Shown: positions 50,900 to 59,800 of the stretch, piece by piece
How positions within the stretch are numbered: position 1 is the first letter of the stretch
Layout: the number at the start of each line of letters is the position of its first letter
IMG/VR virus record: IMGVR_UViG_3300023199_000204
Location: 1 to 64,000 of that record
Source: a virus
Reading direction: 5' to 3' (one strand)
DNA: 64,000 nt
Notes under the pieces: model-generated
Database searches by the model: none
What the model was told of the DNA's origin: nothing
What the model saw: only the letters and a program-made list of their open reading frames with translations
Translations under genes and position numbers: made by a program

Positions 50900-51490
50900 A
50901 TGGCTTATCCTAGGACAGGAACTTTATTACAACGACCTCAGATAAACGCAACTCTTTCCACCCAACTGGTAATAAAGGTGGGAAGGATCACAGTTGGTGC
51001 CATTCAAAGGTTACAAATAACTCAAAGAAGAGAGCACCAGGTTTGGGAAGAAATAGGAACTGACGGGATAGTTGAAATTCATCCAAAGGGGGCGGCAAAA
51101 ATTTCTTTATCAGTTGAAAGGGTTGTTTTTGATAATTTAAGATTAACAGAATCTTTCGGAAGGGGTTTTGTTAATATACAATCTCAGAGATTTCCATTTG
51201 ATATTGAAGTAATTGATTTGTCGCTTTCTGATGAAATAGGAAATGACTCCATTCTTCACGTTTTTCATAATTGTTGGTTTAGTGAGTACTCTCCAACAAT
51301 AAGTGCTGATAGTTTTGTTATTTCTGAAAGAGCAAATATTTTATGTGAAAGAGTAACCTCTTCTCAAAATAGTATCAGTATGGTTAATGGAGGCTTAAGA
51401 GGAATTTCTGTTGAATATGATACTATGGAGAGAGCAACAGATACAATAGGCAGACCTGGAAGATTTGATCCTACCGGTAATCTAACATAA
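50900..51490 (+). CDS. tail tube protein, copy 1
   Basis: 196 residues. The sequence (STQLVIKVGRITVGAIQRLQI, then EEIGTDGIVEIHPKG, then LRGISVEYDTMERATDT) matches the paralogue at 52264 along its length and has the all-beta layout of contractile-tail tube proteins. Being near the sheath and just before the chaperone genes is the normal order. Its ribosome binding site lies within the upstream endonuclease. Having two tube-like proteins suggests that one forms the tube and the other an initiator, terminator or decorated variant. Confidence 0.78.
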   Translation: MAYPRTGTLLQRPQINATLSTQLVIKVGRITVGAIQRLQITQRREHQVWEEIGTDGIVEIHPKGAAKISLSVERVVFDNLRLTESFGRGFVNIQSQRFPFDIEVIDLSLSDEIGNDSILHVFHNCWFSEYSPTISADSFVISERANILCERVTSSQNSISMVNGGLRGISVEYDTMERATDTIGRPGRFDPTGNLT

Positions 51491-51497
51491 GAAAATA

Positions 51498-52262
51498 ATG
51501 ATTGAATTAGACATTGAAGAAATAAAAGATCTATATACAAATAAAGGGAAATCAATTCAAAAAATAGCGGATATATTAAAGTGTAATTATGGAACTATTA
51601 GGAATAGAATGATTTTAAATAATATTAATATCAGATCACAAACATCAATTAACTTTAATGCTAAACACAAATATTTTGATTTTTTAAATGAAAAAAGTTG
51701 TTATTGGGCAGGATTTATAGCTGCTGACGGCAATGTTTATAAAAATATTTTAAGTATTCAGCTAAAAGAAGATGATAAAAATCATCTCAAAAAGTTTAAA
51801 AATAATCTTGATATAAAATCTAAGATACTATTTCACAATGGGACTTGTAGTATTAAAATAAGGTCTAATTTATTAATAAATAGCCTTAATAATAATTTTT
51901 CTATTACGCCTAATAAATCTTTAACTTTACAGCCTCCAGATAATATGCCAAAAAACATGATTAGACATTATATAAGAGGATATTTTGATGGAGACGGACA
52001 TATAGGATATAATAATTTCCGTAAAGTATTTGTTTCAGAACTATATTCTGGTTCATATGATATATTAAAGTGGATTTTAGATAATATTAAAAATAACTTT
52101 AATACCAAGGCAACAGTTAGAAAAAGAAAGAATAAAAATCTTTATAGATTTGGCTTTTCAGGAAATTTGGCAAACAAGTTTTTAGATTACATTTATGAAG
52201 ATACTAATATCTATTTAGATAGGAAATACAAAAAATATATTAACATAATGGAGGCTATATAA
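51498..52262 (+). CDS. LAGLIDADG homing endonuclease between the two tube genes
   Basis: 254 residues, no strong site of its own (AAGAAAATAATG). Helix-turn-helix SIQKIADILKCNYGTIRNRM; nuclease motifs CYWAGFIAADGNV (about 69) and HYIRGYFDGDGHI (about 161), with both acids intact. It ends with a YLDRKYKKYINIM segment and carries GGAGG in its last codons, serving the second tube gene two bases later. It probably derives from the same ancestor as the enzyme at 50090 by local spread or a separate homing event. Confidence 0.9.
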   Translation: MIELDIEEIKDLYTNKGKSIQKIADILKCNYGTIRNRMILNNINIRSQTSINFNAKHKYFDFLNEKSCYWAGFIAADGNVYKNILSIQLKEDDKNHLKKFKNNLDIKSKILFHNGTCSIKIRSNLLINSLNNNFSITPNKSLTLQPPDNMPKNMIRHYIRGYFDGDGHIGYNNFRKVFVSELYSGSYDILKWILDNIKNNFNTKATVRKRKNKNLYRFGFSGNLANKFLDYIYEDTNIYLDRKYKKYINIMEAI

Positions 52263-52263
52263 T

Positions 52264-52893
52264 ATGGCTCAGTATCCCACTACAGGCTCTAAATTAGAGT
52301 CAAACATACAAACTGGATTATCTACGCAGATAATTATCAAGGTTGGAACTGAAACTGTTGGAGCAATTCAGAGACTTCAAATTCAGCAGGAAAGGAGTTT
52401 AGAGAGGGTCAAGGAAGTTGGAACAGATGGTGTTTTGGAAATTGTTCCAAGACAACCAACAACTCATCAGGCACAAATAGAAAGAATTGTTTTTGATAGA
52501 TTACATCTTCCAGAAGCTTTTGCCAGAGGTTTTATCAACATTAAATCTCAGCTTCTTACATTTGATATTTTGGTCATCGATAGGACCAATGGAGAAAATG
52601 AAGGTGCGGTTTCTCACAAACTTACTGGATGTTGGTTTGCTAGTTTAAGTGCTACATATCAAGCTGATAATTTTATTATTTCAGAAAGTGGAACCATTTG
52701 GATTGAAGATATAAGCTCAACTCTTGGCTCAAGTGAAGCAAATGCTGCTCAGGGCGGAAGTCGTGGGATTAATTTTCAGATTAATCAGAGAGAAAGATCT
52801 ACTGACCGTGGTTCAGGAGGCTCAGGCGGAGCTGGAGGTTTTAGAGGCACAATGGATGTTGCTAATCTAATCAATGCGAGTTTCGAGAATTAA
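52264..52893 (+). CDS. tail tube protein, copy 2
   Basis: 209 residues, GGAGG inside the upstream endonuclease end. It matches copy 1: STQIIIKVGTETVGAIQRLQI, VKEVGTDGVLEIVPRQ, FARGFINIKSQLLTFDI, and a C-terminal Gly/Ser/Arg-rich segment (RGSGGSGGAGGFRG) absent from copy 1. The longer glycine-rich tail may project into the lumen or outside. A strong terminator follows, closing the sheath-tube unit, which fits very high expression. Confidence 0.8.
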   Translation: MAQYPTTGSKLESNIQTGLSTQIIIKVGTETVGAIQRLQIQQERSLERVKEVGTDGVLEIVPRQPTTHQAQIERIVFDRLHLPEAFARGFINIKSQLLTFDILVIDRTNGENEGAVSHKLTGCWFASLSATYQADNFIISESGTIWIEDISSTLGSSEANAAQGGSRGINFQINQRERSTDRGSGGSGGAGGFRGTMDVANLINASFEN

Positions 52894-52912
52894 TTTAGAT
52901 TGTTTATTAAAC

Positions 52913-52934
52913 GGGGAGAGAACTCTCCCCTTTT
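52913..52934 (+). terminator. terminator after the second tube gene
   Basis: GGGGAGAG (52913-52920) pairs with CTCTCCCC (52923-52930) and is followed by TTTT. The hairpin is compact and GC-rich in an AT-rich setting. An AATAGTTA/TAACTATT inverted repeat at about 52941-52962 follows and could be a regulatory site. Confidence 0.8.
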
Positions 52935-53006
52935 CCTTCCAATAGTTAAACTTATAACTATTAAATAAAACCTACCCAATACCTTGGGAAAGGCAGAGGT
53001 GTGATT

Positions 53007-53459
53007 ATGACAGAGATTAAACATAGCACTTTTGGCTCCTCAAAGGGTCATTCCAAAGAAAAGCAAAATCCTCAACAGCAAATAAAAGAAGCTGATCTGG
53101 GCTCATTAATTGAACTTGGATGTATTAAAGAGGATGTTGTGATTGGAAACCTTAGTTTTAAAATGAGAAGCTTAAGTTCTACAGAAAGACTAATGGCCGC
53201 TGATTATATTGATGAATATGCGGACGTGGAGAAACTATTTAGTTTTAATAAAATGATTTTATCAATGGCAATTGACAGTGTAAATGGAACCCCTTTGGAA
53301 AACTTTTACGATGGTCCAGATAATTTAGATGTTTTAAGCAAAAGAATGGAGGTAATGGGGAAATTACAGTCTCCAGTTATAGCTGTTCTTTTAGAGGCAT
53401 ATGATAAAATTACTGACAGATGTGATGCTCAATTTAATGTTGAACAAGTAAAAAAATAG
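53007..53459 (+). CDS. tail assembly chaperone, short (G-type) product
   Basis: 150 residues from the ATG at 53007, with AGAGGTG upstream; GTG at 53001 is possible. The middle (VVIGNLSFKMRSLSSTERLMAADY) resembles the N-terminal domain of tail assembly chaperones, which hold the tape measure while the tube polymerises. It ends GTA AAA AAA TAG, with a slippery A AAA AAA heptamer directly before the stop, as expected for the shorter of two products. Its position between the tube and tape measure genes is the standard place for this pair. Confidence 0.8.
   Translation: MTEIKHSTFGSSKGHSKEKQNPQQQIKEADLGSLIELGCIKEDVVIGNLSFKMRSLSSTERLMAADYIDEYADVEKLFSFNKMILSMAIDSVNGTPLENFYDGPDNLDVLSKRMEVMGKLQSPVIAVLLEAYDKITDRCDAQFNVEQVKK
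53450..53456 (+). other. programmed -1 frameshift site (A AAA AAA)
   Basis: Seven A bases directly before TAG. A -1 slip continues as ATA GCA ACT, encoding IATGSWHRLRWKLCKIF and then the downstream chaperone frame without interruption. Frameshifting at this point is a conserved feature of the chaperone pair in long-tailed phages. No obvious downstream pseudoknot was resolved by eye. Confidence 0.8.
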
Positions 53460-53905
53460 CAACTGGGTCGTGGCATCGGCTCAGATGGAAATTATGTAAA
53501 ATCTTTCAGGTGCCAGTCGATGACAAGATATTTCAAAAAATCAACGACGCTCAGTGGGCTTGGTATCAAACCCAAATTATTGAAGATGAGACAGAAAGAT
53601 TTGAGTTACAAAGAGATATAACTGAATATGGAGCAATGTTTGTAAACCCAGATGCCGTTCGTCAAGTAAGAGAAAATCGTGATAATGTTTACGAAACTTC
53701 AGAAGAAGATTTTGATGCTATGCTTAAAGAAACATTTGGTAGAGGAATTCCTAAGGTTGAAAATAAAGAAATGTCAATTAAAGATTTTAAGAAAAGCTTA
53801 CAAGATGAAATTAAAAAAGATAAGAAAAAGAAAGTTAATCAAAGTGAAATAGAACAATATTTAAATATGGATTTAGATTTGGTTAATTTCATTCCATATA
53901 AATGA
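53456..53905 (+). CDS. tail assembly chaperone, frameshift extension (T-type)
   Basis: No independent start: the frame is read after the -1 slip at 53450-53456. It encodes GSWHRLRWKLCKIFQVPVDD, then NDAQWAWYQTQIIEDE, a signature of the extension domain of tail assembly chaperones (H-x-L-R-W, then QW-W--Q), followed by a lysine-rich helical end. The fused product (300 residues from 53007) would bind the tape measure and recruit tube subunits. An ATG-less GTG at 53510 lies within the frame but has no good site. Confidence 0.82.
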   Translation: MATGSWHRLRWKLCKIFQVPVDDKIFQKINDAQWAWYQTQIIEDETERFELQRDITEYGAMFVNPDAVRQVRENRDNVYETSEEDFDAMLKETFGRGIPKVENKEMSIKDFKKSLQDEIKKDKKKKVNQSEIEQYLNMDLDLVNFIPYK

Positions 53906-53912
53906 GGTTTAA

Positions 53913-55997
53913 ATGGCTGATGATCCCAAGGTGATAAGTGAAAAAGATGTTGAAGGAGTAAAAAAATACGACGATGCTAATAAAAATCTTAATAAAACCT
54001 TGGATAAAACCAAGGAAAGCCTTGATGGTGTCAAAAAAAGTGCTGATGGCACCAAGCTAAGTAAAATAGAACTTGCCGAAAACGCCAAAAAATTAAAAGA
54101 TGAGGCAGATAAACTTAATATTAGTCTTGATGGCATTAAAGATAGGTTAGCTAATGCTTCAGAAGGGGCTGAAAGTCTTGGAAGAAAAATTGCTTTAAAA
54201 CTAACCAGCTCTATGTCCAAATATGCTGAAATTGCTGGTGTGGCTGGAAGCAAAACTATTCAAAGTTTGGTTATTCCCACAAATGAAGCGGGGGCGGCTG
54301 TTGATCATTTGTTTGGCAAATATGGAAAATTATTAGCTCCTCTTAAAAGAGTTGAAACTTATTTAAGATCTCTTTATCAAACCCAGGCATTGGCGAGACA
54401 GGCAGCAATTCTTCACGGTGACTCAATTGATAAGGCAAACGAGTTTGCTGGAAAGTATGCTCAAGGTCTAAGAAAATCAGCATTGGCAACAGGGCTAACT
54501 GCCAAAGAAATTTACGGAATGAATCAAACTATGAAAGATGTTCCTGGAGCATTAGCTCCAACAACCCGTGGGTTGGAAGATATATTGGGTGCTCAAGTTA
54601 GAATGATTCAGCCATCAGCGGCTCTTGCCACGACTATGAAAGCTTTTGGAATGTCAGCGGCAGAAGCTGGGACATTCGGCAGAGAAGCATTTTTATCATT
54701 TAACCAAACTGCTGAACAAACAATTAAGCAGATGGGTTTTATCGCTCAAGCGTCAAAAGAAACAAATGCCCCAATGTCTGTTGCCAGAGAGCAAATAGTT
54801 AGTGCCAGCAAAAGCCTTGCTATTTTTGGTCGTGGAAGTTCTGTTGCTGCCAATATGTGGACAACTTTTGCTCGAACATTAAGAGAAAGCAGAGTTCCTT
54901 TACAAAATATTGGTCAAATTGTTTCCAATTTAACTCAAGGATTGGCAAATATGTCAATTCAAAACAGAGCTTTTATTTCTATGATGAGTGGTTTAGGAAG
55001 AGGAGCAACTGCCCTTGGAGGAGGTCTTCAGCTTGAGCTAGCGATGAGGAGCCCAAGAGGTATGCAGAGAAATCTACAAGCTCTAACAAGGTCTCTTTCT
55101 AGATTTGGTGGTGGAAGAATTATAACTCTTCAGCAAGCGGCAAATGATCCAAGATTAGAAATGCAGTTTATGATTCAAAGACAAATGTTAAGAAAGCTAA
55201 CAGGAGTTTCTGGCCGTGAGCAACAAAACAGAATTCTTGAAGTTCTAAGAAAAGTTCGTCAAGGCGGAATGTCTCAGCTTGAAGGAAGTAGGGCTTTAAA
55301 AGATGCTTTTCAGGCTGGCAGAACAATTCAACAAAAGAGCCTCACCGCTTTACAAAGAATTGAACAACTGTTAAGAGCAGCCATAGGTAAAAGATCAGAC
55401 GCCATTGGCGCTGCTGCTGATAGAACGGTTGCTAAATCACTAGATAGGGTTAGTGGTGCCGCAGGGCAAGGTGTATTAAGTGCTAGAGATTTTAATAATG
55501 CCATTTCTCGAATTGGTGCCGCTATGAGAAATGTTCCAAGAAACATTAAATATACCAGTGATAGTTTAGGTCCAAGTCGTTTTTCATTAGGTTCGTTAGC
55601 TCAGATATTTAAAAGAGAGGCGGTAGTTCCTAGATTAAACTTAACGACTCCATCACAACAGCCTAGTATGGCAGCAACACCTTTGCTTAGAGCTATTCAG
55701 GGAAATCAAGCAAGAAGAACAAGTCAAAACGCAATGATGCCGATATTAAAGGCAATTGAAAATAATGTAAAGAATGATCAAACTTCAGTAAGAAGGGACG
55801 CAACTCTTCCAAACAATCCTCTTTCTGTTTTAACTCCACAGGCACAAAAAGAACAAAAAAATTTAGAGCTAGTGGTTAAAATTGTAAGCAACTTAAATGA
55901 TCCTGATTTAAAATCTTCTATTGAAAATGTTGTTCAGAATCACTTAGTTAAAAAAATAAATTCCTTAGCACCTTTAGGAATAACCAATAATAAATAG
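53913..55997 (+). CDS. tape measure protein
   Basis: 694 residues, GAGG upstream. A charged coiled-coil N-terminus (NKNLNKTLDKTKESLDGVKK) and long helices rich in A, Q, S and L follow, with a hydrophobic middle (ALGGGLQLELAM) and a basic C-terminal half. The place after the chaperone pair and before baseplate genes, and a wholly helical make-up, support a tape measure that sets tail length and passes through the tube. At 694 residues it predicts a tail of roughly 100 nm (about 0.15 nm per residue, a rule of thumb). Confidence 0.8.
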   Translation: MADDPKVISEKDVEGVKKYDDANKNLNKTLDKTKESLDGVKKSADGTKLSKIELAENAKKLKDEADKLNISLDGIKDRLANASEGAESLGRKIALKLTSSMSKYAEIAGVAGSKTIQSLVIPTNEAGAAVDHLFGKYGKLLAPLKRVETYLRSLYQTQALARQAAILHGDSIDKANEFAGKYAQGLRKSALATGLTAKEIYGMNQTMKDVPGALAPTTRGLEDILGAQVRMIQPSAALATTMKAFGMSAAEAGTFGREAFLSFNQTAEQTIKQMGFIAQASKETNAPMSVAREQIVSASKSLAIFGRGSSVAANMWTTFARTLRESRVPLQNIGQIVSNLTQGLANMSIQNRAFISMMSGLGRGATALGGGLQLELAMRSPRGMQRNLQALTRSLSRFGGGRIITLQQAANDPRLEMQFMIQRQMLRKLTGVSGREQQNRILEVLRKVRQGGMSQLEGSRALKDAFQAGRTIQQKSLTALQRIEQLLRAAIGKRSDAIGAAADRTVAKSLDRVSGAAGQGVLSARDFNNAISRIGAAMRNVPRNIKYTSDSLGPSRFSLGSLAQIFKREAVVPRLNLTTPSQQPSMAATPLLRAIQGNQARRTSQNAMMPILKAIENNVKNDQTSVRRDATLPNNPLSVLTPQAQKEQKNLELVVKIVSNLNDPDLKSSIENVVQNHLVKKINSLAPLGITNNK

Positions 55998-56007
55998 GAG
56001 AATATAA

Positions 56008-56838
56008 ATGGCTTTTGATAACAGGGCTCGGTTAGAGCCAAGAGATTTGCCTATTAATGATACTATAGATAATAGTAAAGCATCAGTTAGAATAGGAGAT
56101 TATGAATCTCCATCAATTTTACAACTTAATCCAAATATTAAGGATGGTAAAAGAGATAGGCAGCTCATAATTTGGAGAGTTCCACAACTTGGGTTTGTTC
56201 CTATGTATATTAATCCACAACAAATGAGATTACAAGAGAAAAAAGTTATTCAAAAGCAAAGAACTAAGGGCGGATATGTAATTCAATATTGGGGAGAGGA
56301 GCTTCCTATAATAACCTTAGAGGGTTCAACTGGTGCTTCAGGAATTGAAGGTATTAATATTTTAAGAAAAGTGTATAGGGCTGAACAAAATGCTTTTCAA
56401 CAAGTATCTCAGACATTAGCAGATAGATTACAATCATTTACTGTTGGAGGGACCCTGGCAAACTTAATTGGAGCAGGAGCGGAACAAAATACAGGAAATG
56501 CTATTGCTCAGGTAGGCGCAAGTTTATTTGGAGGTTCGGCAAATCCTCCTTTGCTTCCAACACTTGGTTCTTTAGCAGTTTCAGTTGAGCTTTTCCACCA
56601 GGGTTGGGTATTTAAAGGATATTTTAATGAATTTTCAATTACAGAGTCAGTTACACAGGGTGTTGGGGTATTTAATTATAGTATGACATTTACAGTATTA
56701 GATAGAAGGGGAACGAGAACTAATTTTATGCCCTGGCATAGATCTCCAGCAACTCTTGACTCAGAATCAGAAAATCCACTTGCTTATTTCAAATCTAATG
56801 CTGATTCTACGCCACCAAGTTTTGGCGGGGAGGAATAA
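56008..56838 (+). CDS. baseplate/tube-adaptor protein
   Basis: 276 residues, AGGAG upstream. PMYINPQQMRLQEKKVIQKQ, then GGYVIQYWGEELPIITLEG (about 65-105), and a later beta part (SVELFHQGWVFKGYFNEFSI, FNYSMTFTVLDRRGTRTNF) resemble the distal tube/hub adaptor class just downstream of tape measures. It probably joins the tube end to the hub. It ends in an overlap (TAATG) with the hub gene, consistent with assembly as a complex. Confidence 0.65.
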   Translation: MAFDNRARLEPRDLPINDTIDNSKASVRIGDYESPSILQLNPNIKDGKRDRQLIIWRVPQLGFVPMYINPQQMRLQEKKVIQKQRTKGGYVIQYWGEELPIITLEGSTGASGIEGINILRKVYRAEQNAFQQVSQTLADRLQSFTVGGTLANLIGAGAEQNTGNAIAQVGASLFGGSANPPLLPTLGSLAVSVELFHQGWVFKGYFNEFSITESVTQGVGVFNYSMTFTVLDRRGTRTNFMPWHRSPATLDSESENPLAYFKSNADSTPPSFGGEE

Positions 56839-59800
56839 TGACAGTTTTTGTTTCCACACAAGCGGGTCTTGGCGATGGATTAAATAGTGTATTAAATGAG
56901 TTTGGAAAATCCGTGGGCATTCCGGGTTTTCCAGAACCAGGGGTTTCTTCAAACACTCCAGATATTCAAAGGTTAAAAGATTTTGCTGGAGGAATATTAT
57001 CTAAATTAAGGGGCGAGACGCCAGTAGAAAAGTTTGATCCAAATTATGTCGGAACAGGAAGACAACTTGTTGTTGGTGGCAATATTCAGCAAGGAAAAAC
57101 ATCTCCTTTGGAAGAGGGAAATGTAAGACAAGTTTATTCTCAAACTCCCAATATAAGTATTATTGTAAAAAAACGACCTTTTTCTTCTCTTAAAAATTTA
57201 TATGATCCTAAGCTAATGGATCCCGCAGAAAAGTGGCTTTTAAGAGCTACGAAGAGACTTATTTCAAGAAAATGCTCTATAATGGCAGATTATGAAAGAC
57301 TAAATAAAATAGATGTGGCGTTTAGTAATAATAAAGATACGAGCCAGATTATATCAGCTTTGTTTGCTCAAGCAGCAGAGCTTGATGGTGATATTAATTC
57401 ATTTACCTCTGCTACAATTTTAGAAAAATCAGTTCAGGATAGAAGACCAGTAGCCATAAGCACATATTTTACCAATCAATCACTTCCTGTTTTAGAGGAG
57501 TTAGGTCCGGGAACAGGAGTTTTTGAAATCACTACAATCTCCAACCTTAACACAAATCTAGATCTTGACGGTAATGGAAACGCTAGTTTTAATTTAGAAG
57601 ATCCTTATCATATATTATTTGTAACCGAAGAGGATATTGAGTCAGCAATAAGAGACACTGCGTTGTCAAATTTTGTTGATTCTTTAAACCAAGCATCTGC
57701 TTCAAGTTTAGCAACTGCTCAAATGAGAGATTCTTTACTATCTGAATCAAGAAGATCAAAGAGCCAAAGTGCTATCAGTTTTACTGTTAATATCGGTGGT
57801 AAAAAGCCCGTAACTGCTGTAATAGATTCGCTTGGTTTTGAAATTTCTCCAGATAATCTTGAAGATGTTCCAGAAGCACAAGCTTTAGACTCTGATGATC
57901 AGTCATCTTTTGAAGCAATCTATAATCTTTTAGAAACATATAGTCAGGCAACTAATAAAACTATTTTATCAGGTTTTAATAATATAAATGGAAAAGATAT
58001 TAAAGAACAGATAAAATATACTAGAAGTAAAATGAGATTATATTATTTAGGTAAGTATTTAATTCAACCAATGGACACTATCCATATGTATATTGATGGA
58101 GGAACGAGAAGAAATAACGAAGGGAATGATATAAATAACAACCTAAATAATGATCCAATTAGCATTGCTGGAAATATTTTAGGACTACAAGATGAAGCTC
58201 AAATTGATAATTCCTTATTAAGAGTTGAATGGGAAAATGAAGCAAAGGGGCTGATGAAGTTTGAGGATTTTAAAAAATTACGCTCTTTACAAACAAGTGG
58301 TGAAGGAGCAGGATTTCACGTTTTTGGAGGAATAGTGGGCAAAGTAACAGATAAGTATGATGCCGAGTCTGGAAAATATAGTATGTCAGTTAGTGTTCAA
58401 TCAAATATGGAATGGCTTAGAATTTCTAGATATAATGCTCAACCTTCTTTAGATCAAACTCAAGGAATCGTTTATGATCCGCTAACTCCTTTTAAAATTA
58501 ACACAGACCCTGCTACTGGATTACCCACAGGAAAGCCAGAGCTTCTCGATGCTAATTTAAGAAGGCTTGGAAGCAGTGCTTGTAAGTTATATTTCAATAA
58601 TGGTCCGTCTCTAGGTTCAGAAGTTACAAGTGTTGAAGATATGAATCAAGATGTTAGACCCCTAGGGGGCAATCTTATTGCTTTATACCAGCACGCTCCT
58701 GGCTTAGTTTATCGTTGGAAAGAAGGAATTATGACGGCGGTATATGATATGCAGACAACTGATCCTTTAAATAGAACCCGTGTTGATAATAGACAACTAA
58801 GGAGAGATGTTGGTTTTTTTGCTAGTCATACTGCTTTTGATAATATGGATGCGGCAAATATAATTAGTGTAATGGTTACGGGTTTTCCTTACAACCCTTC
58901 TACATTTGTTCAGTCTGCTATTCAAACAGGAGCTTTCGTTCCAGACACAACATTAAACAGCAAAACTGATTTCTTTTCCACATTTTTGGAGATTCAGAGA
59001 TCTGTAAATTATGTTCACGGTTCTTTTCAACCATTTCGGTCTTTTAATACTGACCCCGCTGATCTTGCCAATGCTATAAGATTTCAAAGACAGCTTACTG
59101 GAAAATCAAATAAGCTCACTCAATTGAGAAATCAAGAAGCAACTATATTGGACAGAATAAGAATTTTGGTTCAGGACGCCAAAGTTTCTGATGTAGCTAG
59201 AACACAGCTTACAAATTTAAATATCACAAGAGAGAAAATAACAAAAGCAGAAGAGGAATTTTCCAGTCTTGTTAAAACTAGTGGTAAAGAGCAGGAGCAA
59301 AATATTATTAGAGTTGCTGGTGATGATATTACCTTTGATTTAGAGTTTTTAGATTCTGACGACAGGGTTAGATTATTTGGCGATAGAATGATACACGCTG
59401 TTTTAAGAAGAAGAGAAGATGTAATTAACAACAGAGATAAAAACTATTTAATTATATCTGATGAATATGATAAAGATTTTGATATTCAGGCATTTGCTTT
59501 AAGATTAAGAGAACAAAGCCCAGATTTATTTAAAAGTGATTGGCAATCAGTTTATCAGCTTTGCCAGACTGTGGCAAATACGTTGAACTTCGAGTTTTTC
59601 GCAAACACCCAAGGTCATTTGGAATTTAGACCGCCTCAATATAATAGAACTCCTGTCTCTGTTTTAGAGGCAATGTTTAGATTATCAAGTACAGCTGGCA
59701 TTAAAGTATATCCAGATTTTCTATCAAGTTTGTTTGAAGGAAGGGAGAGAAATCTAGTAAAAGATATAGAAATATTAGAGTGGCAAATAAGATTAAAAGC

